Position numbers and translations under genes: made by a program. From assembly GCA_020726505.1 (NCBI GenBank), contig JAHLEZ010000016.1, positions 992,001 to 1,056,000 of the forward strand: DNA of 64,000 nucleotides, given 5' to 3'. The notes below the pieces were generated by a model. That model made no database searches. It saw only the letters and a program-made list of their open reading frames with translations, and had not been told where the DNA came from. Below are positions 36,909-49,900 of the stretch, one piece after another. Within the stretch, counting starts at the first letter, position 1. Each line of letters begins with the position of its first letter. Origin of the DNA: Leptodontidium sp. MPI-SDFR-AT-0119. Lineage: Eukaryota > Ascomycota > Leotiomycetes > Helotiales > Leptodontidiaceae.

Positions 36909-38664
36909 ATCTTAAAAGTACTTAAGAAGTGTAGCTCTTAACCGCTGTTTAGTGTTAAAAATCGCGTAGTTAATAGTTTAGTACTTGTGCTATTATATTA
37001 CCGTGCTTTAAAAGCGGTGCTTCTACTTCCCCCGCTTTGTAACGAGGCGGCGGATATTAAGATCCTAATTAATAAATAGGGATTACTTACGCGTAAGTTC
37101 CTACGGCCAATTAAGATTAATCTAGCGAGTTATCTGATAAGTTGCTTGTATTAGATCGCGCTAAGGTTTGTACTTAGAGACGATAGCTCGAGTATTAGTA
37201 GTAACCTTTCGCTAAAAGTAATACTTAATAAAGGTATTAATCTTAGCGTATTGTATAAATATATTTTAAAGCGCGTTACTTATATTACTTATTTATTTAT
37301 AATTGGTTTATCGCGCGACGGGGAGGGGCGGGGTTGTGAAAAGAGGACTATAAGATACGTATTACTTTAGTTAAAAGCGGGTACTTACATTATATCGGAG
37401 GCAGTATAAACTCGTAATTTGTAAAAACCTAATAAGTACGCTAAGACGCTTTATTTACTTTAAGAGGGTCATATTTAATAATTACGTTTAATAATAACGC
37501 TAATAATTAGTTCAGGGTTGTAAATAAATAACGAGCTATTGCTTATATAATTGTTTTATAAAGTTTTAATAGTAAATAAATGTTTAATTACTTCCGCGCC
37601 TAAATTTAAAACTTAATAAGACTCGGGCATTTAAAGTGATAAGATAATTGTAAAGCAATCGTGAAGCTAAAAGCTTAATATTAATAAAAGAACATTAGAT
37701 ATTACTTTAATTAAGAAACTTAACTTATTCCTTTTTTTTGAAAATAACGTAAATAATCTTTGTATAAAGTTGTAGAAGGTTTATTAGATTATATATTTTA
37801 TATTTAACCCCTTCGAAGTAGTGCCCTTAGACGTTTTTAGAAAAACTTCATATAAATATTCTATACAAACTATTAACGTTTGTCCCTGCGCAGCGAGAAC
37901 CCCACCGTGCGAAGAAAAATAATAAGTACTTTAATTTTAAACATTTATAATTTTTTTATATATATTAATATATTTAATATTATTATATAAGTTATATTTT
38001 ATAATTATTCTTAAATAATCTCGACCTCTCTTATTAAAAATTTACCTTTACGTCATCGCCCTCACTTATAATTTGCAAATAATCTATCTTTATAACATAA
38101 TAAGATTCCTTTACTATAGCACCACTATTACGCTCTTATTACTTTTAATTCTCATAAAACCATTCTACCTATTCCTTAAAAGTCTCCCTTTATGCGAGAA
38201 AAACAATATCAACCTTATGGCGAGTATAGCATACAAATTTATACAAGATGGCTACACGCGCCGGTACTCCTTATTAAACTAACCAATGAAAAGCACGCCT
38301 GCGAAAGGGCAATCGTTTTTGCTTATATAATGCTATTTTTACACGCACCAGTTAGTGCCATTTGGGACTATAACTAACGAGTCTTCTAAAAGGGTCTTAA
38401 ACCAAGTAGTAATTATATTCTATTGTATAGTTATAGGCTCCCCTAAAACCCATACCCTCTATAAAATTAAAATAAAAAGGTTAAAAAAGCATTACATAAA
38501 AACAATATCAGTATTTATTAAAATATATACATTAGTTAAATACAATACATTTTAACCCTTTTTCAATCTATAAAAATGAAATTCTTCCTAGCAAATGTCC
38601 TAAAATGACTACTCTATCCCGAACGACTTCACCAGTAAGTTAATAATCAATAAGCAACTAAAAG
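36909..38664. repeat. AT-rich RIP relic, unrecognised
   Basis: Stop-riddled, with CpG retained and CpA depleted. No reverse transcriptase, integrase or transposase motif is recognised. Open stretches at 38073-38377 (+) are hydrophobic and low-complexity, as AT-rich DNA translated by chance would be. Confidence 0.5.
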
Positions 38665-38960
38665 AAATTAGTACTGCTTTCTACTAGCTAATAATCAATT
38701 ACGTACAAATGTGATAACAGCTTGTCATTAGCCTGCTTACCGTCGGGGGCGACTAGAGGGACGGCAGACGAGTGGCCCTTGAGGGTCTGCTGTAGTGCGG
38801 CTGTAGCCGCGTCCCAGAGCCGGACTGTGTAATCCCGCGATCCAGACACGACCTGCTTGCCGTCCGGAGAAAAGGCAACTAAAGTAACCCAATCCGAGTA
38901 ACCCTCAAGCGCCTCAAAAGCAACACTCCAATATGCTTCTACTTTTAGTTTCCTCTAATC
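38665..38960 (-). pseudogene. WD40-repeat remnant of an NWD/NLR-type gene
   Basis: The minus strand encodes one full WD40 repeat and the start of another: LEGYSDWVTLVAFSPDGKQ, then VVSGSRDYTVRLWDAATAAL, then QQTLKGHSSAV and PDGKQ. The 'VAFSPDGKQVVSGSxDxTVRLWD' consensus with near-identical neighbouring repeats is characteristic of fungal NACHT-WD40 proteins of the HET-E/NWD2 group, which act in non-self recognition. Only about 75 codons are left. No NACHT domain or start is seen nearby, and the frame opens and closes in degraded DNA. This is a broken copy, probably a fragment moved or truncated during repeat activity. That it derives from a HET-type gene is inference from the repeat sequence. 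Confidence 0.7.
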
Positions 38961-39269
38961 CAAGTCGAGATTAAGCCTTCAAATATCTCCGAACGATGCT
39001 CCTCTCTAAGGCAAAGATAAGGGCGGAACAGTATAATTAGAGGAGCGCCTGTTCAATTACTAATCGATTAAATAAAGCAAATCGCTTTGCATCATGGAGA
39101 AGTGCGTGCAAATTGGGGCTTTTATTAACCCAAGGACAAGTTAATTAAACTGCTATAAGCAATAGATAGATGGCCGGAACGTGAGCCTCTAAGGACAATA
39201 TTGCTTGAATCCCATCTGACATATTGCCCATCCACCCAAGGGCCTCAAGCCAGTGCAGTAGATGAGCCT

Positions 39270-39511
39270 GCAGAAACCGGTGAGCTCCTTGCCGTCGTGA
39301 ACCCGAGAACCCTGTAGAAGAGAAGGTGCTTACCAGAAGGACCGGATGGAAGTTTGTGTGGGATGTGAAGAGGAGTAAGGCCATCATTACAAAAGGAGGG
39401 GGTGGTGAGACATGGGACCAGAAGGTGGGAGAACTGCCACCAAATGTGCAGGAGATTATTGCCCGTGGCGGGTTGGAGAAGTGGGTGAAGTCTGAGATCG
39501 GAGGTGCATAG
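39270..39511 (+). pseudogene. 3'-terminal exon fragment of an enzyme gene
   Basis: A plus-strand frame open from 39273 (after an in-frame TGA) to the TAG at 39511 reads ENPVEEKVLTRRTGWKFVW, then DVKRSKAIITKGG, WDQKVGELPPNVQEIIARGG and LEKWVKSEIGGA. The closing 'PxxVQEIIxxGGLEKWVK' pattern looks like the C-terminal end of an aconitase-superfamily (isopropylmalate dehydratase-like) protein. I give this as a resemblance, not an identification. No upstream exon with a fitting splice site is visible, and the DNA before about 39060 is relic, so only the 3' end seems to survive. The antisense frame 39145-39609 covers the same DNA and is not favoured. Confidence 0.4.
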
Positions 39512-40543
39512 ATACGATATGAGATGAGAGATGATGGTTGGAGTTCACCGGATTTGTAGAATATCAGAGTCGAATTCTTTACGAGAGCAATGAGCAAAAG
39601 TTTACGCACCTGTACCGCTCTCCTTCATTGTCGATCTATTGTCAAGGAGCCTCGAGACTCACGTATGCGACTCTCCCTTGCCAGAACGGAAGCATCAGTA
39701 ACCGCAAAATGTCTCTCATCTGTCCAATGAAACGAAACACCTTCCAACCACGAAAAGCCCGTTTCCAAAGCCCCTCCCATCTGTTCGGGAGCCCCAATTC
39801 CCGGCCTCTTGCCAGGGCTGACCGACTGATTGACCGACTACCTTAATCAAGTAACAAATATTCTGCAAATACACCAGAGATTTTCGCATACAGCAGATAT
39901 CGTACCCCATGCTTAGCGTAGAGAAGCTTATTTCTACTGTAAGGTAGACAGTCTACCCGAGCTGCCCAGGCTACTCATATGTCACATGATTATTCTAATC
40001 ACGGGTCTTGACCAAAGACCCCAGGGGTTCCCTACTAGCCGTCCGTAGTCGGTGAGCCTCATGCCGGGACGGAAAGAGGCGTTGCTTGGTAGCTAGTTGG
40101 CACTCGAATATGCCAATCATTAGAGGACGCGCAAGCAGGCTTTCACAGGTTAACCGGTGATCTCGGTGAGGGAATAGAAGAAAAACTTGGGGGACCTAGT
40201 TTCAAGCACGTTGTTACTATAAAAGTTAGGCTCCAATCTTATATTCGCTGGTTCCGTTTTAGTCTTCCTTATAAGGTTCCTGCTAGAGTAATTTTAGATA
40301 CCTCTTGACGCCCACTACAGCCTGTACCTCCCAGTCAGCTAGTCAAACTCTCCCTCTTGTGCACCGGATATTGCCAGCGATGAGAACGTGCATGTGCATC
40401 GGCAAATGATAATGTGCGCTTAGGGGCACTCACTTATTGTGGCTTCATCCAGCACGGGAATTTCCGTTGGCGTGAGAAGTGCGCGAGCCAACGACAAGAA
40501 CTACTTGCGCATAGCACCCTTCTCGACGTATAGGAGCGGCGAG

Positions 40544-40545
<2 letters not shown>

Positions 40546-40577
<32 letters not shown>
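40546..40577. repeat. Poly-C homopolymer, 32 bp
   Basis: An uninterrupted run of 32 C on the plus strand. The minus-strand frame through it would encode a glycine run, which I take as an artefact of translation. Confidence 0.9.
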
Positions 40578-40580
<3 letters not shown>

Positions 40581-40757
40581 CTTTGTATGCTGTCATTCAA
40601 CTTGCGTGAGAGGGAGAGAGTCCTGGGACTTTTGACCGAGTCCTCCACACATGCGTTTGAACAACAGAAAAATATGAATTCAATTGCTCGCTTCAGGCGG
40701 GTCTTGGCTACGGGAACCGAAATTTGTGAGACAGACATTTATGTAACTTATACTTTG

Positions 40758-40781
40758 GATTGATTGATTGATTGATTGATT
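40758..40781. repeat. (GATT)n microsatellite
   Basis: GATT is repeated about six times in tandem. Confidence 0.9.
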
Positions 40782-41970
40782 CCTTTTAACGTGCTGTGTA
40801 AGTCGATGACTATAGTAGCACGGCTAGGACCCTCAGGCCTAGCGATCCGGTGAGGTGGGGTCTTATATACAAAGTCTCAGAGTAAAAAATAAGGAAGGCA
40901 GGAGCACAAAGTGCCCTGAAGGGACTGTACTAGCCAAGCCCTAACATACTTCCCCTAAAAACCTCTTATGTATTCCCGGGGACATTGGGGATCAGGTCCC
41001 AAGCAGGCCCTTCCACCTGCTGCATAACCGAAGTAGACATCTGTTCTCCTCTCCCTTCTCTCCTACTGCCCCTACTCCGCAAGCAGCCCTTTCCCCTAAC
41101 CCCCTCAACCCCTTTCCTTCAGAATATACCGTATTTTCCCTACTTAACCCTCTGCCAACCCCACATAAGACTTTCCTCCTCGGTGGTGTCCCTTCCACTT
41201 TCGGGTATGTATATGTCGATATAGCCGGGCGCACCAAGACAGGCGGGAGAGGTAGTATGATATATAGAGAACCGAAGGTCGAGAGAGCCACAGGAAAGAG
41301 CGCCTTTTGTCGTACACGTAGTAGATTCGAACCGAACTGAAAAACTCTGCGTCGCTACCCCAGAGGGCTCCGACCGATCGATCGTACTAGGCAATCAGTT
41401 CCACTGAACACCTCGGTGTGGTCCTGTTCCCTATACAGGTAGTCGGTTTCGATCTTTCGTTGATTCTGTGCTTTGTCGTGGTGGCTGCCTCTGTTTTGTG
41501 GCCACGGTGGCCACAACTCCAACCGATTGTGACTCAATCTTGGCTCTGCAGATACTCAAAAGAGTACTGGAGGTTCGTAGGATGCACCGCGTACAGGTGT
41601 TGAGTCGTCGCATCCCTTCTTATACTTTGGAGAATTGTGGCTGGCTGTAGGAGGCGCGCATCATCTGGATTTGTGGTCGATTTTGGCTTGCTGAATGCAC
41701 CCCCCACCCCTTATTACTTCGTAGCGCACGCCACAGCCTCAGTTTTCCATCAAGCACGGCTTTTAAGTGGCTCGAAGCCTTCGCTTAAGATCTTGAGTAT
41801 CTATCTAGTCAACCTTCGCACGGGGCAAAACTCGGTGTATCAAGCCATGGGTGGGGAGGGGGGAGTACCATACCTTTTGATAAGAAACTGTCATTTCTCG
41901 CCAAATCCCCCTCATCCAGTTCCATCGCAATTCCTTTTCCATCCACTACTCACAGCTCCTTTCTACAATC

Positions 41971-42611
41971 ATGGGAAAGGGTAGTTTAACCTGCGCGACT
42001 CTTTGGATTGTCGCCTGTGCTGTCCTGGGAACTTCTGCAGCTGCGATTGCGAAATATGGCTCAAATGGGATTACGATAGCCCATCTCGTCTTGGTAAGTT
42101 ATAGATATAAACCCTTATCCGCCTCTAATATAGCAACTGAATTTCGCTAATCTAAAGCTAGTCAATCTTTACTATCTTCTTTATTGTCTTCGTTGCGAAC
42201 GCAACAGACAAAGGAGGGGACGGCTCGAAAGTTGGCCTTGCTATTGGGTTTATAGTCGTCTTTTGTATCTGGCTTCCCTTATTGATCTTGCTTGTCGCCG
42301 ACCCGGGTCTGAGGCCGATATTAGAGCTTGAAGAACAGCAGTTTGCCAACCAGACTAAAAAACGCGGAGAAGCTATCAGAAACGTCGTGGAGGGACCCTT
42401 GGCCATCAAAAACGTTATCGAAGCACCTTTATCTTCGGGCCTATATCTTGGTCTAGCTCTCTTGGACTCAGCAATGTTGTAAGTACAGGCGTTAACTCAC
42501 CAGTCAAGACTTTTCTTTCATGCCATCAGCCGAACTAATCACCCCAACTTACCGTTTAGGTCCGGGACTCTCGGTGGCCTCTTAAGTCTGTTTTGTTGTG
42601 CGAGAGACTAA
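41971..42611 (+). CDS. Small four-helix membrane protein, unknown function, 3 exons
   Basis: Exons are 41971-42093, 42162-42478 and 42560-42611, total 492 nt, 163 aa. Both introns (68 and 81 nt) have GTAAGT donors, with GCTAAT and ACTAAT branch sites near the CTAG and TTTAG acceptors. All three exons join in frame, which supports the model strongly. Hydrophobic segments are at residues about 11-27 (LWIVACAVLGTSAAAIA), 39-55, 66-88 (VGLAIGFIVVFCIWLPLLIL) and 134-158, so four transmembrane helices are predicted. A polar, partly charged loop (LEEQQFANQTKKRGEAIRN) lies between helices 3 and 4. The start codon follows a pyrimidine-rich leader. I do not recognise the family; it resembles MARVEL-like fungal membrane proteins only in layout. 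Neighbours give no functional hint. Confidence 0.75.
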
Positions 42612-43372
42612 AGTTTTTGTTGAGGGAGGAAGTCGCCTGTGAGGAAGGCTCGGAATAGGAGAAGAGAACACATGTGTTACAAACGGTAGTGCTTGTGTTG
42701 AAGATTATGCGGCAAATGGGAGAACGGGAGGTTTCTAGAGTAAGGTGGTGATGCGCTTTATTTCCCGGATAGGAGTGAGGAATGGGATTTTTATTGTTTG
42801 TTGTATTGATTGGGTGGAATAACGGGGCGGTGTTGAGATATGCGTCTCGTGATTTGCTTCATACCTCACGATCAAATCAAGGGATAGCAACTCCAATGCT
42901 GTCGTTGTTCTCCACCTTTGAGTTAAGCTTCAACTACATGTACCAAGCTTTACCGGCGTCTCTCAAAATCGAACAGATCTCATTGGACTAGAAGGTAGCG
43001 CCAACGGGCCGCCAAAGAGCCTTAGGCCCTGTATATAACCCTTGGTCACGTTCGTAAGACCTAGCTTAGCTTCATAAAGAGAGATTAAATAGATATATAA
43101 TAAGGTTAATTAGTCAATCCTAGGGGAACTTACTAGCCAAGTTTACTATAATACTAGAGGGTTTTATAAGCGATACTTCGAGAAGAAGTTGTGAACAAAC
43201 AATATAAAGGATATCTACAAAGAATCGAGAGCTTAGTATCCTAAAGGTCGCTAGAGGAGTTAGTTAGAACCTTTACTTAATCGTCTATTTTCAAGTAGTT
43301 TATAATGTTCTAAGATAGTATTTTTAATAAACTTAGCTATAGGTATTATATATTAGCTAACAAAGTATTAAA
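42612..43372. other. Intergenic, changing from normal to AT-rich
   Basis: 42612-43020 has normal composition; the frame at 42782-42991 (69 codons, ATG start) has no domain. From about 43030 the sequence becomes RIP-like and leads into Gypsy C. Confidence 0.4.
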
Positions 43373-43619
43373 TGTGACGCTTGCCCTAGAAAGACGGCAA
43401 TCACGTGTAACTGACGCCTCACATATCAACACAGGACATATGACGATACCAAGCATCAACTTAGAATCTACAACTACAGAGGAAAGAAGGTAAGGAAAGA
43501 ATAAGTCTATATATAAGAGGTTAATATATCTAATACTATAATAATCTCGGTACGTCCCGATCAGGCAATACTAAGTAGAGCCGGTGGAAATGAGGCTCTA
43601 GACCGTGCCAGTCGTCACA
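43373..43619 (-). repeat. 3' LTR of Gypsy C
   Basis: 247 bp, starting TGTGACGCTTGCC and ending GTCGTCACA on the plus strand. It keeps C and G at many positions where the 5' LTR has T and A, so it has suffered fewer RIP changes. Confidence 0.9.
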
Positions 43620-43911
43620 CTACCCCCCCCCTCCGGAAAAAGCTCGTCCTCGAGCGTTAGTCTATCTCCTTGTCACTATCGAGGTCGTCGTAGTCGTTAA
43701 CACTATCTTCCTATGTTTTAATCTATTCAAGTAGCTTAGTAGGGGGTCTTACTTGCTCAGGGTAACTAAAGTAGAAGTCCCTGACTTTGTGCGGCGCATA
43801 CTTAAGGTCAGAAGCGTCGTACTAGTCTAAATCAATGTCTTAATTAAGCCAAGTAACACAGTAAAATAAAGTCTTGCCCTTCTTACAGCAGGCAAGTACT
43901 TCTTTTAGTTC

Positions 43912-46900
43912 CTACTCATCGTCGCCTGTGATATTAATTAGTAGGGGGGCATCCTGTACTTGGCCTAGTAAGGGATCGTTAGGGTCCCGGCGAAGCTTAC
44001 TAGTTAGAAAGACGTTATAGACCTTTATACTCGCTAGTAATTCTAGGCGGTACAAGTGTCTTACCTTCTCGAGTACTCTAAATAGTCTATTAGTCGGCAT
44101 ATCTAACTTCTTAAATAAATAAAGTGTCTTGAAATAGCGTATATTAAGCCAAACTAAGCTGTCTTTATTAAAGTCGTTATCGCGGCGAGAGGTATTATAA
44201 GACTTAGCCATCTTAGCTTAGGCTATAGTAAGGTTCGACCGAGCTATGTCCTATACTTTCTTATAGCGTTAAGTATAATTAATAGCTTATTAAGTATTTA
44301 ACTTATCAACGGGAGTAACTAAGTCTAATAAGTCAATTTTCTAGTCCTAATCCGTGCGTAGTATATATCTATAGATTACTTCAAATAAAGAGAGTCCCCT
44401 TAGAGAATTATATAAGAGGGACATCTAAGCGTAGTCTATAATAAGAAAGTACTCTAACTAGTCGTTTTAATAATACGTAACGAAAGGTCAGAGTCGTTTC
44501 TGTAAGTATTAGTTATATACTTTAGTCTAGCCGTCTATCTATAGGTAATTAGTAGCGGATAGTTATCTCTTAGTTCTGAGGATCTTGCCCAGGGCAGTCT
44601 AAAACCTAAATACAAACTAAGGACCTCTATTAAAAGTAATAATTAATAGAGCGCCAAAGTAACAATACACGTAGTATATATACATAATAACTAACTTCCG
44701 AGCATCTATCGTCTTCTAGTAAGGGATACTAATAGTTTATTTACTAAATCTATTAATAAAGACGAGGACGTTATCGAATCCATACTTATCTTTAGTAAAG
44801 GAGTAATAGTCCACAATAATATATTCTTATAGTCTAAACGGAACAGAGAGAAAATAAAAGAATCTAGGCTTTTTATCCCAGGGAACTTAAATTCGTCAGT
44901 ATATATAATAGTTATAATAGTATTATTAAACTATAGACGTAATTCTATGCCACTAGTACTAAGAAGAGAGTATTTAAATCGTCTTCTTAGTACTAAAGTG
45001 CGCTATAGTAACTCGATTATAGACCTCTTGTATAAAGAGGGTTCGGAGGTAATCGACATCAGGGACTAAGAGACGGCTGTCGTGGAGTAAGAGGTCACCT
45101 ACTAGGCTGAGTTTGCCTAAAGAGCTTAATATAGCTTATTTACGTAGAGCCTATAAGGAGGGGGTAGTGCGATTAGCCTCTAGGATTTACTATACGACAG
45201 AGAATATTAGTGTGAGAGCAACGAGCTTAACGTCGGCCACTAGCGCGTTAGTGTCGTCAGGCGGCCGCAACTTTATAAACAGTAAGCTAAAGTCAACTTA
45301 GTCTTAGCGTAAGAGTTATTAAAGGCGTTAAGTCTTCTTCGTAGAGTTCTATTAATCTAACTCGTCTAACTTACAAGAAAGTGCGTCCGCCAGGGGGTTA
45401 TAGATTCCAGGGCGGTACGTGATTATAAAATTATAGTCCGCTAAAAGCTCTACTTATTGTACTTGTCTAGTATTCAATTACTTAGAGGTCATAAAGTATT
45501 CTAAGGCCTTGTGGTCTATCACGACATAGACTTAATAAGGGGCTCCTATTAACTCAATATACTAGTGCCTAAAGGATCTAATAATAACTAACATCTCTTT
45601 ATCGTATATTACGTAATTAAGCTTAATAAGTAATATAGTCTTTAAAAAGAAAGTAATAAGGAACTAGTCGTCGCCGTGCTATTAAGAAAAGACTCCGGCC
45701 ACAATACTATTACTAGTATTTATCTTTAAGAGGTAAGGTAAATCTTATTAGTAGTGTCTTAAAAGAAGTGCGGACGTGAGAGTATATTTAAGGAAGTCAA
45801 AGGCATCTTCACACTTTATAGTAAAGCGGAAGGGAACGTTATTCTTAGTTAATTAAATAAAAGGTTTCGCTATAATACCGTAATCGCGGATGAATCTCCA
45901 ATAGAAGTTACAAAAACCAAAAAAGGACTATATACCTTTAATAGAGTTAAAGTAAGTCTATTTATAAACGACAGAGACCTTCTCAAGATTAACTTCTAGG
46001 CTAAAAGTTAATATAATAAATCCTAAGTACTTAGTTTATATTACTCCAAACTTATACTTCTTTAGGTCGGCCTATAGCCTAACGTCATTAAGACGTTAAA
46101 GTACCTTTTTAACGTGGAGCTAGTGTTATAAGGGGTCCTTAGAGTATATAAGAATGTCGTCTAAGTACGCTATATAGAAATCATTAAGGTAATTAAAGAG
46201 AATATCGTTTATATAACACTAGTAAGTAATAAGGCTATTAGTTAAGTCAAATAAAAGAACTTTGTACTTATATACGCCGTATCTCGTGCGGAAGGTAGTA
46301 TACTCCTTTAATACTAAGTCTATTTAGATTTAGTAAAAGGCTTAACGAATGTCTAATTTAATAAAGATATAAGTATTAACTATGTGGGCTAAGGTCTCAT
46401 TAATTAGAGGTAAGGGGTATTAGTCCTTCTAAGTGAGGGAATTCAGCACTCGGAAATCAATATATAACCGCAAGGAGCTATTCGGCTTCTTAACGAAAAG
46501 AATAAGGGCAACGAATAGTGCCTAAGACGGCTCAATAAATCCTTTGTCTAAGTTATCCGTAATATATTCTTTAATAGCCTTAAGTTCTTTAATTAATATC
46601 TTATATAATAGCGAATACTTAAGTACTTTCTCACCCTCTCCTTCTAGCTCAATTTTATAATCGTACGAGCGGTAAGGGGAGAAAATATCACTTTCTGCCT
46701 TAAAGAATACGTGAGTCTAATTAACGTATTCTAGGGGAATCATTAGCTCAGCGTCTAACTCTTAAATAAAGAGTACAAACTACATAACTAACTAGCGGCG
46801 GTGAGTGAGTTCGACAGTCAGGGCTAATATAACAGCGGCTTTCTCTCGCTCTTAGCTTCTTTAATTAATTAAAGTATTAATCTCTTAAAGAGTCACTATA

Positions 46901-49900
46901 AATATCTTATCTCTAGACTTCCGTTTTATTAATATATAAAACGCTACGGTGCTAATCGAGAAGATCTCAACAATTAGACGTCGACGAGCTTTCTTACGTC
47001 GCTTTATAATTAGTAACTTATCTCGTAGTTAAGGAGAATAAGTTAAAGAAGGAGGAGCTTTTATAGTCAAGTCGTATATAAAAGAAAGCTATAATTATAT
47101 CTTCTAAAGTAAATTAGTGTAGTCCTTAATATACGTTCTACGCGTAGAAGGAGCGAATTAAGGGGAGTCAATCTAGTCTCGGGGGTATAAAAGCTCAGCG
47201 GTTCTACTCTCTAGCTCAGCAATTTCTACTCGGGCCAGTTTAGTTAAGATATATATATTGTCTAGTCGTAGGGACGGTTATATATATTAACTAAGTTAAT
47301 TATTTAATATACTTCCTAGCTAAAGTAAAGGACTATTAATAACAAAGTGCGCGCGCTCTTTAAGCTTTATTATATATCGCACTTATTAATATAAGAGCTT
47401 TACAGTACATAGAGTATTAATAACAGAAGTAAGTTTGACAGTAGTACTAACATCGGGGATTAGCTAAGGGCGATACTATACACTTAAAAGGCGCGAATTT
47501 AAGTATTTCTAACTCTCGGAGGTTAATATAGAATTCATTATTAGCGCAGCTTCTCTAATTAACACAGCGACGCGGCCACTTCTAGAGGCTACTATATATT
47601 TCGAAACGAAGTATTTATTAAAAGGTATAATAAAAAAAGAAAGTAAAGAATACGTAGGGGGTTTTATACCTAAAACAGGAAGGAAAGAAAAAGTGGACGA
47701 AGTACTAAGTATTAAAGAGATAGGGGGGTAAATTTCCTCCACTAGCGCCGTGGGCTCGATTCCGGGGGAATATAAATTCTCGACTCCACACTTTTAACAC
47801 GACTACAGCAGATTTCCCTGATCTTTCTTTCTACGACTTATAGTAGTTCCGTGGTTAGGGATTAGCTGTAAGTGTAGGCTCGATAACTATATATCCGTAG
47901 AATTAATATCTTTAATATCCGACATAATTCGACTATATTACGCGGGATACCAGGTTTAATTTTCTATTAATATAATCGCTAGTTTTCTAGACTTAATAAT
48001 AGTCGAGGGATTAATAGTAATAAGTTCTAAGGTTATTAAGAAAGTAAGGGAGTAACTAGTATATACGTCGAAATTTGACTTAACGCGCCGGCTAAAATTA
48101 GCCATAGAATCAGAGCGTAACCTAAGATTTAGGGAAGGGGTAGTTACTCGACTTCTTCTTATAAACTTTCCAGTGAACTTTATTAACTATAATTAGCTTA
48201 AGAAAGAAGTTAAGTCTAAGGTATTTATACTTAGCGCGAGAGGTAAGTACGAGTCGACTATCGAAGTCGACTCTATAAATTAGGTATTATAGTAGCTCCA
48301 AAATTCACGCAACTTAGCGTCTCTACACTTAGCGTCGCGCTAGTGGCGTTAGTAAATCTTATATACACGTAAGTCTCAGACCTTAATTAGTTTACTATAA
48401 CTTACTATTAAGGGGTAGTCTAATAACTAGATAAGCCGTCGTTTAGCGGCATCTAAGAGTACTTCGTGATACTCTAGTTATAATCTTCTAATAATTACTC
48501 TATAGTTTCTTAAGTAAGTAATTAAGAAAGGAGTAAATAACTATAGACGCTTGTCGACTGTCAAATTCAACGTGGTATAATAACTAATAATCTAGCTAGT
48601 TCGACTATTAAATCCTTTAATAAAGACAAGTAAAGGCAGTAAGTAAATTAAAGGTTTTAAAAAGAAAGAAAGAGACTTTAAAAGAGAGTAATTAATAAAA
48701 TAATAACTATTAGCTCCGGAATTAAGAAGTGCGGGCAGCTTATATATAAGTCTATTCTTAAAGAGAGCGATGCGAGTAGTGAGCGCTAGTCCGCTAAGAA
48801 GCTTCGTAAGGTTAAGATATCGTATATTTCGTATTATACTTAAGAAGGAGCCTTTTCTTAGGCTAAGTCTTTTACTCGTGGAGTAAGTTCCTTTACTAGT
48901 AAGTTGTCGTTATCGTCTATAACTTAGCTGTTAGACATAAGACCGCCGTCGTCGGCGCCTACTTTTATTTCGTTTAAGCGGGAGGTATAACCACGACTAA
49001 AGGGCCGTTAAGTGAAATGCCGTGGGGTATTCGTTAGTGTTTAAGTACGAGGTATATCGGCTCGTGTAAAGATTTATTAACTTAAGGGTTAACTAGTCTC
49101 TCGTCGCTAAGACGAAGAAGTAATAGAAGCTTAGAGTGACTTTCTTATAGTCCCTAAGGAGATATTAACTTAAGATCAGGGATAAGAATTTATACTTGTC
49201 GTTAAGGGGCTAAAGCGACTAACGTAAATAATACTCTCTATAATCTATCTTTAGTCTTTGACTTAAACTACTCTTATATACTCTTCTAGAGTTCTAGCTC
49301 TCTAATACTTATAAAACAGTTACTTACGTAGGCGGGATAAAAGCTTGTCCTATAAGTCTATTTTAAGGATTAACTTATTAGTTACGCCGCCTTAATTAAT
49401 AAGAATTCTAAACTATTAGTAAAAGTCCTAAAAGGTTTGTCTTACGGCTTTTATCTTTAACGTAGAGTAAAGGTTACGTGTTATTTATTACTTATAAGGG
49501 TCAGTTAAGAATTTAACTACTTAATTAATTAAGTTAAGCGCATCTGTGATATTTCTGTCATCGTTAAGCGTCAGGGACAAGAAGGAGGGTTCTAAGAACG
49601 TGCGAGCTATTCCTTATATTTATACTAATAGTTAGTCCTTCTAGTAGTCGTCGTCGACGAAGTATTCGTTGTACTAGCGTAAGGCGTTTTAAACTTAGAC
49701 TTCCTATAAACGTGGACTATAATCGACGCCGTCCGAAAGCTTATTATTTAAGTTAAGAATCTTCTCGATTCGTGAGGCCGTAAATATCTAAGATAACTTA
49801 GGGAAAGAAAGGGAACGACGACGTAGGATATAAGGAAGTTAGTAGCCGTTATTATTATTGTCGTCTAATAGTCTACTAAGATCAGGAGTACTCTATACCT

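Larger units (their letters stand above)
39512..41970. other. Intergenic, with simple repeats and the leader of the 41971 gene
   Basis: No supported gene. It holds a 32-bp poly-C run (40546-40577) and a (GATT)n microsatellite (40758-40781). From about 41895 to 41970 the plus strand is pyrimidine-rich (CCCCCTCATCC, CCTTTTCCATCC), a common feature of fungal leaders just before a start codon. Several overlapping short frames at 40985-41980 are not convincing. Confidence 0.5.

Noticed and set aside
39145..39609. Minus-strand 154-codon open frame
   Set aside because: It is opposite the better-supported plus-strand enzyme fragment and is Pro/Ser/Phe-rich with no domain.
40445..40738. Minus-strand frame with a glycine run
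   Set aside because: The glycines come from the poly-C tract; the frame has no other support.
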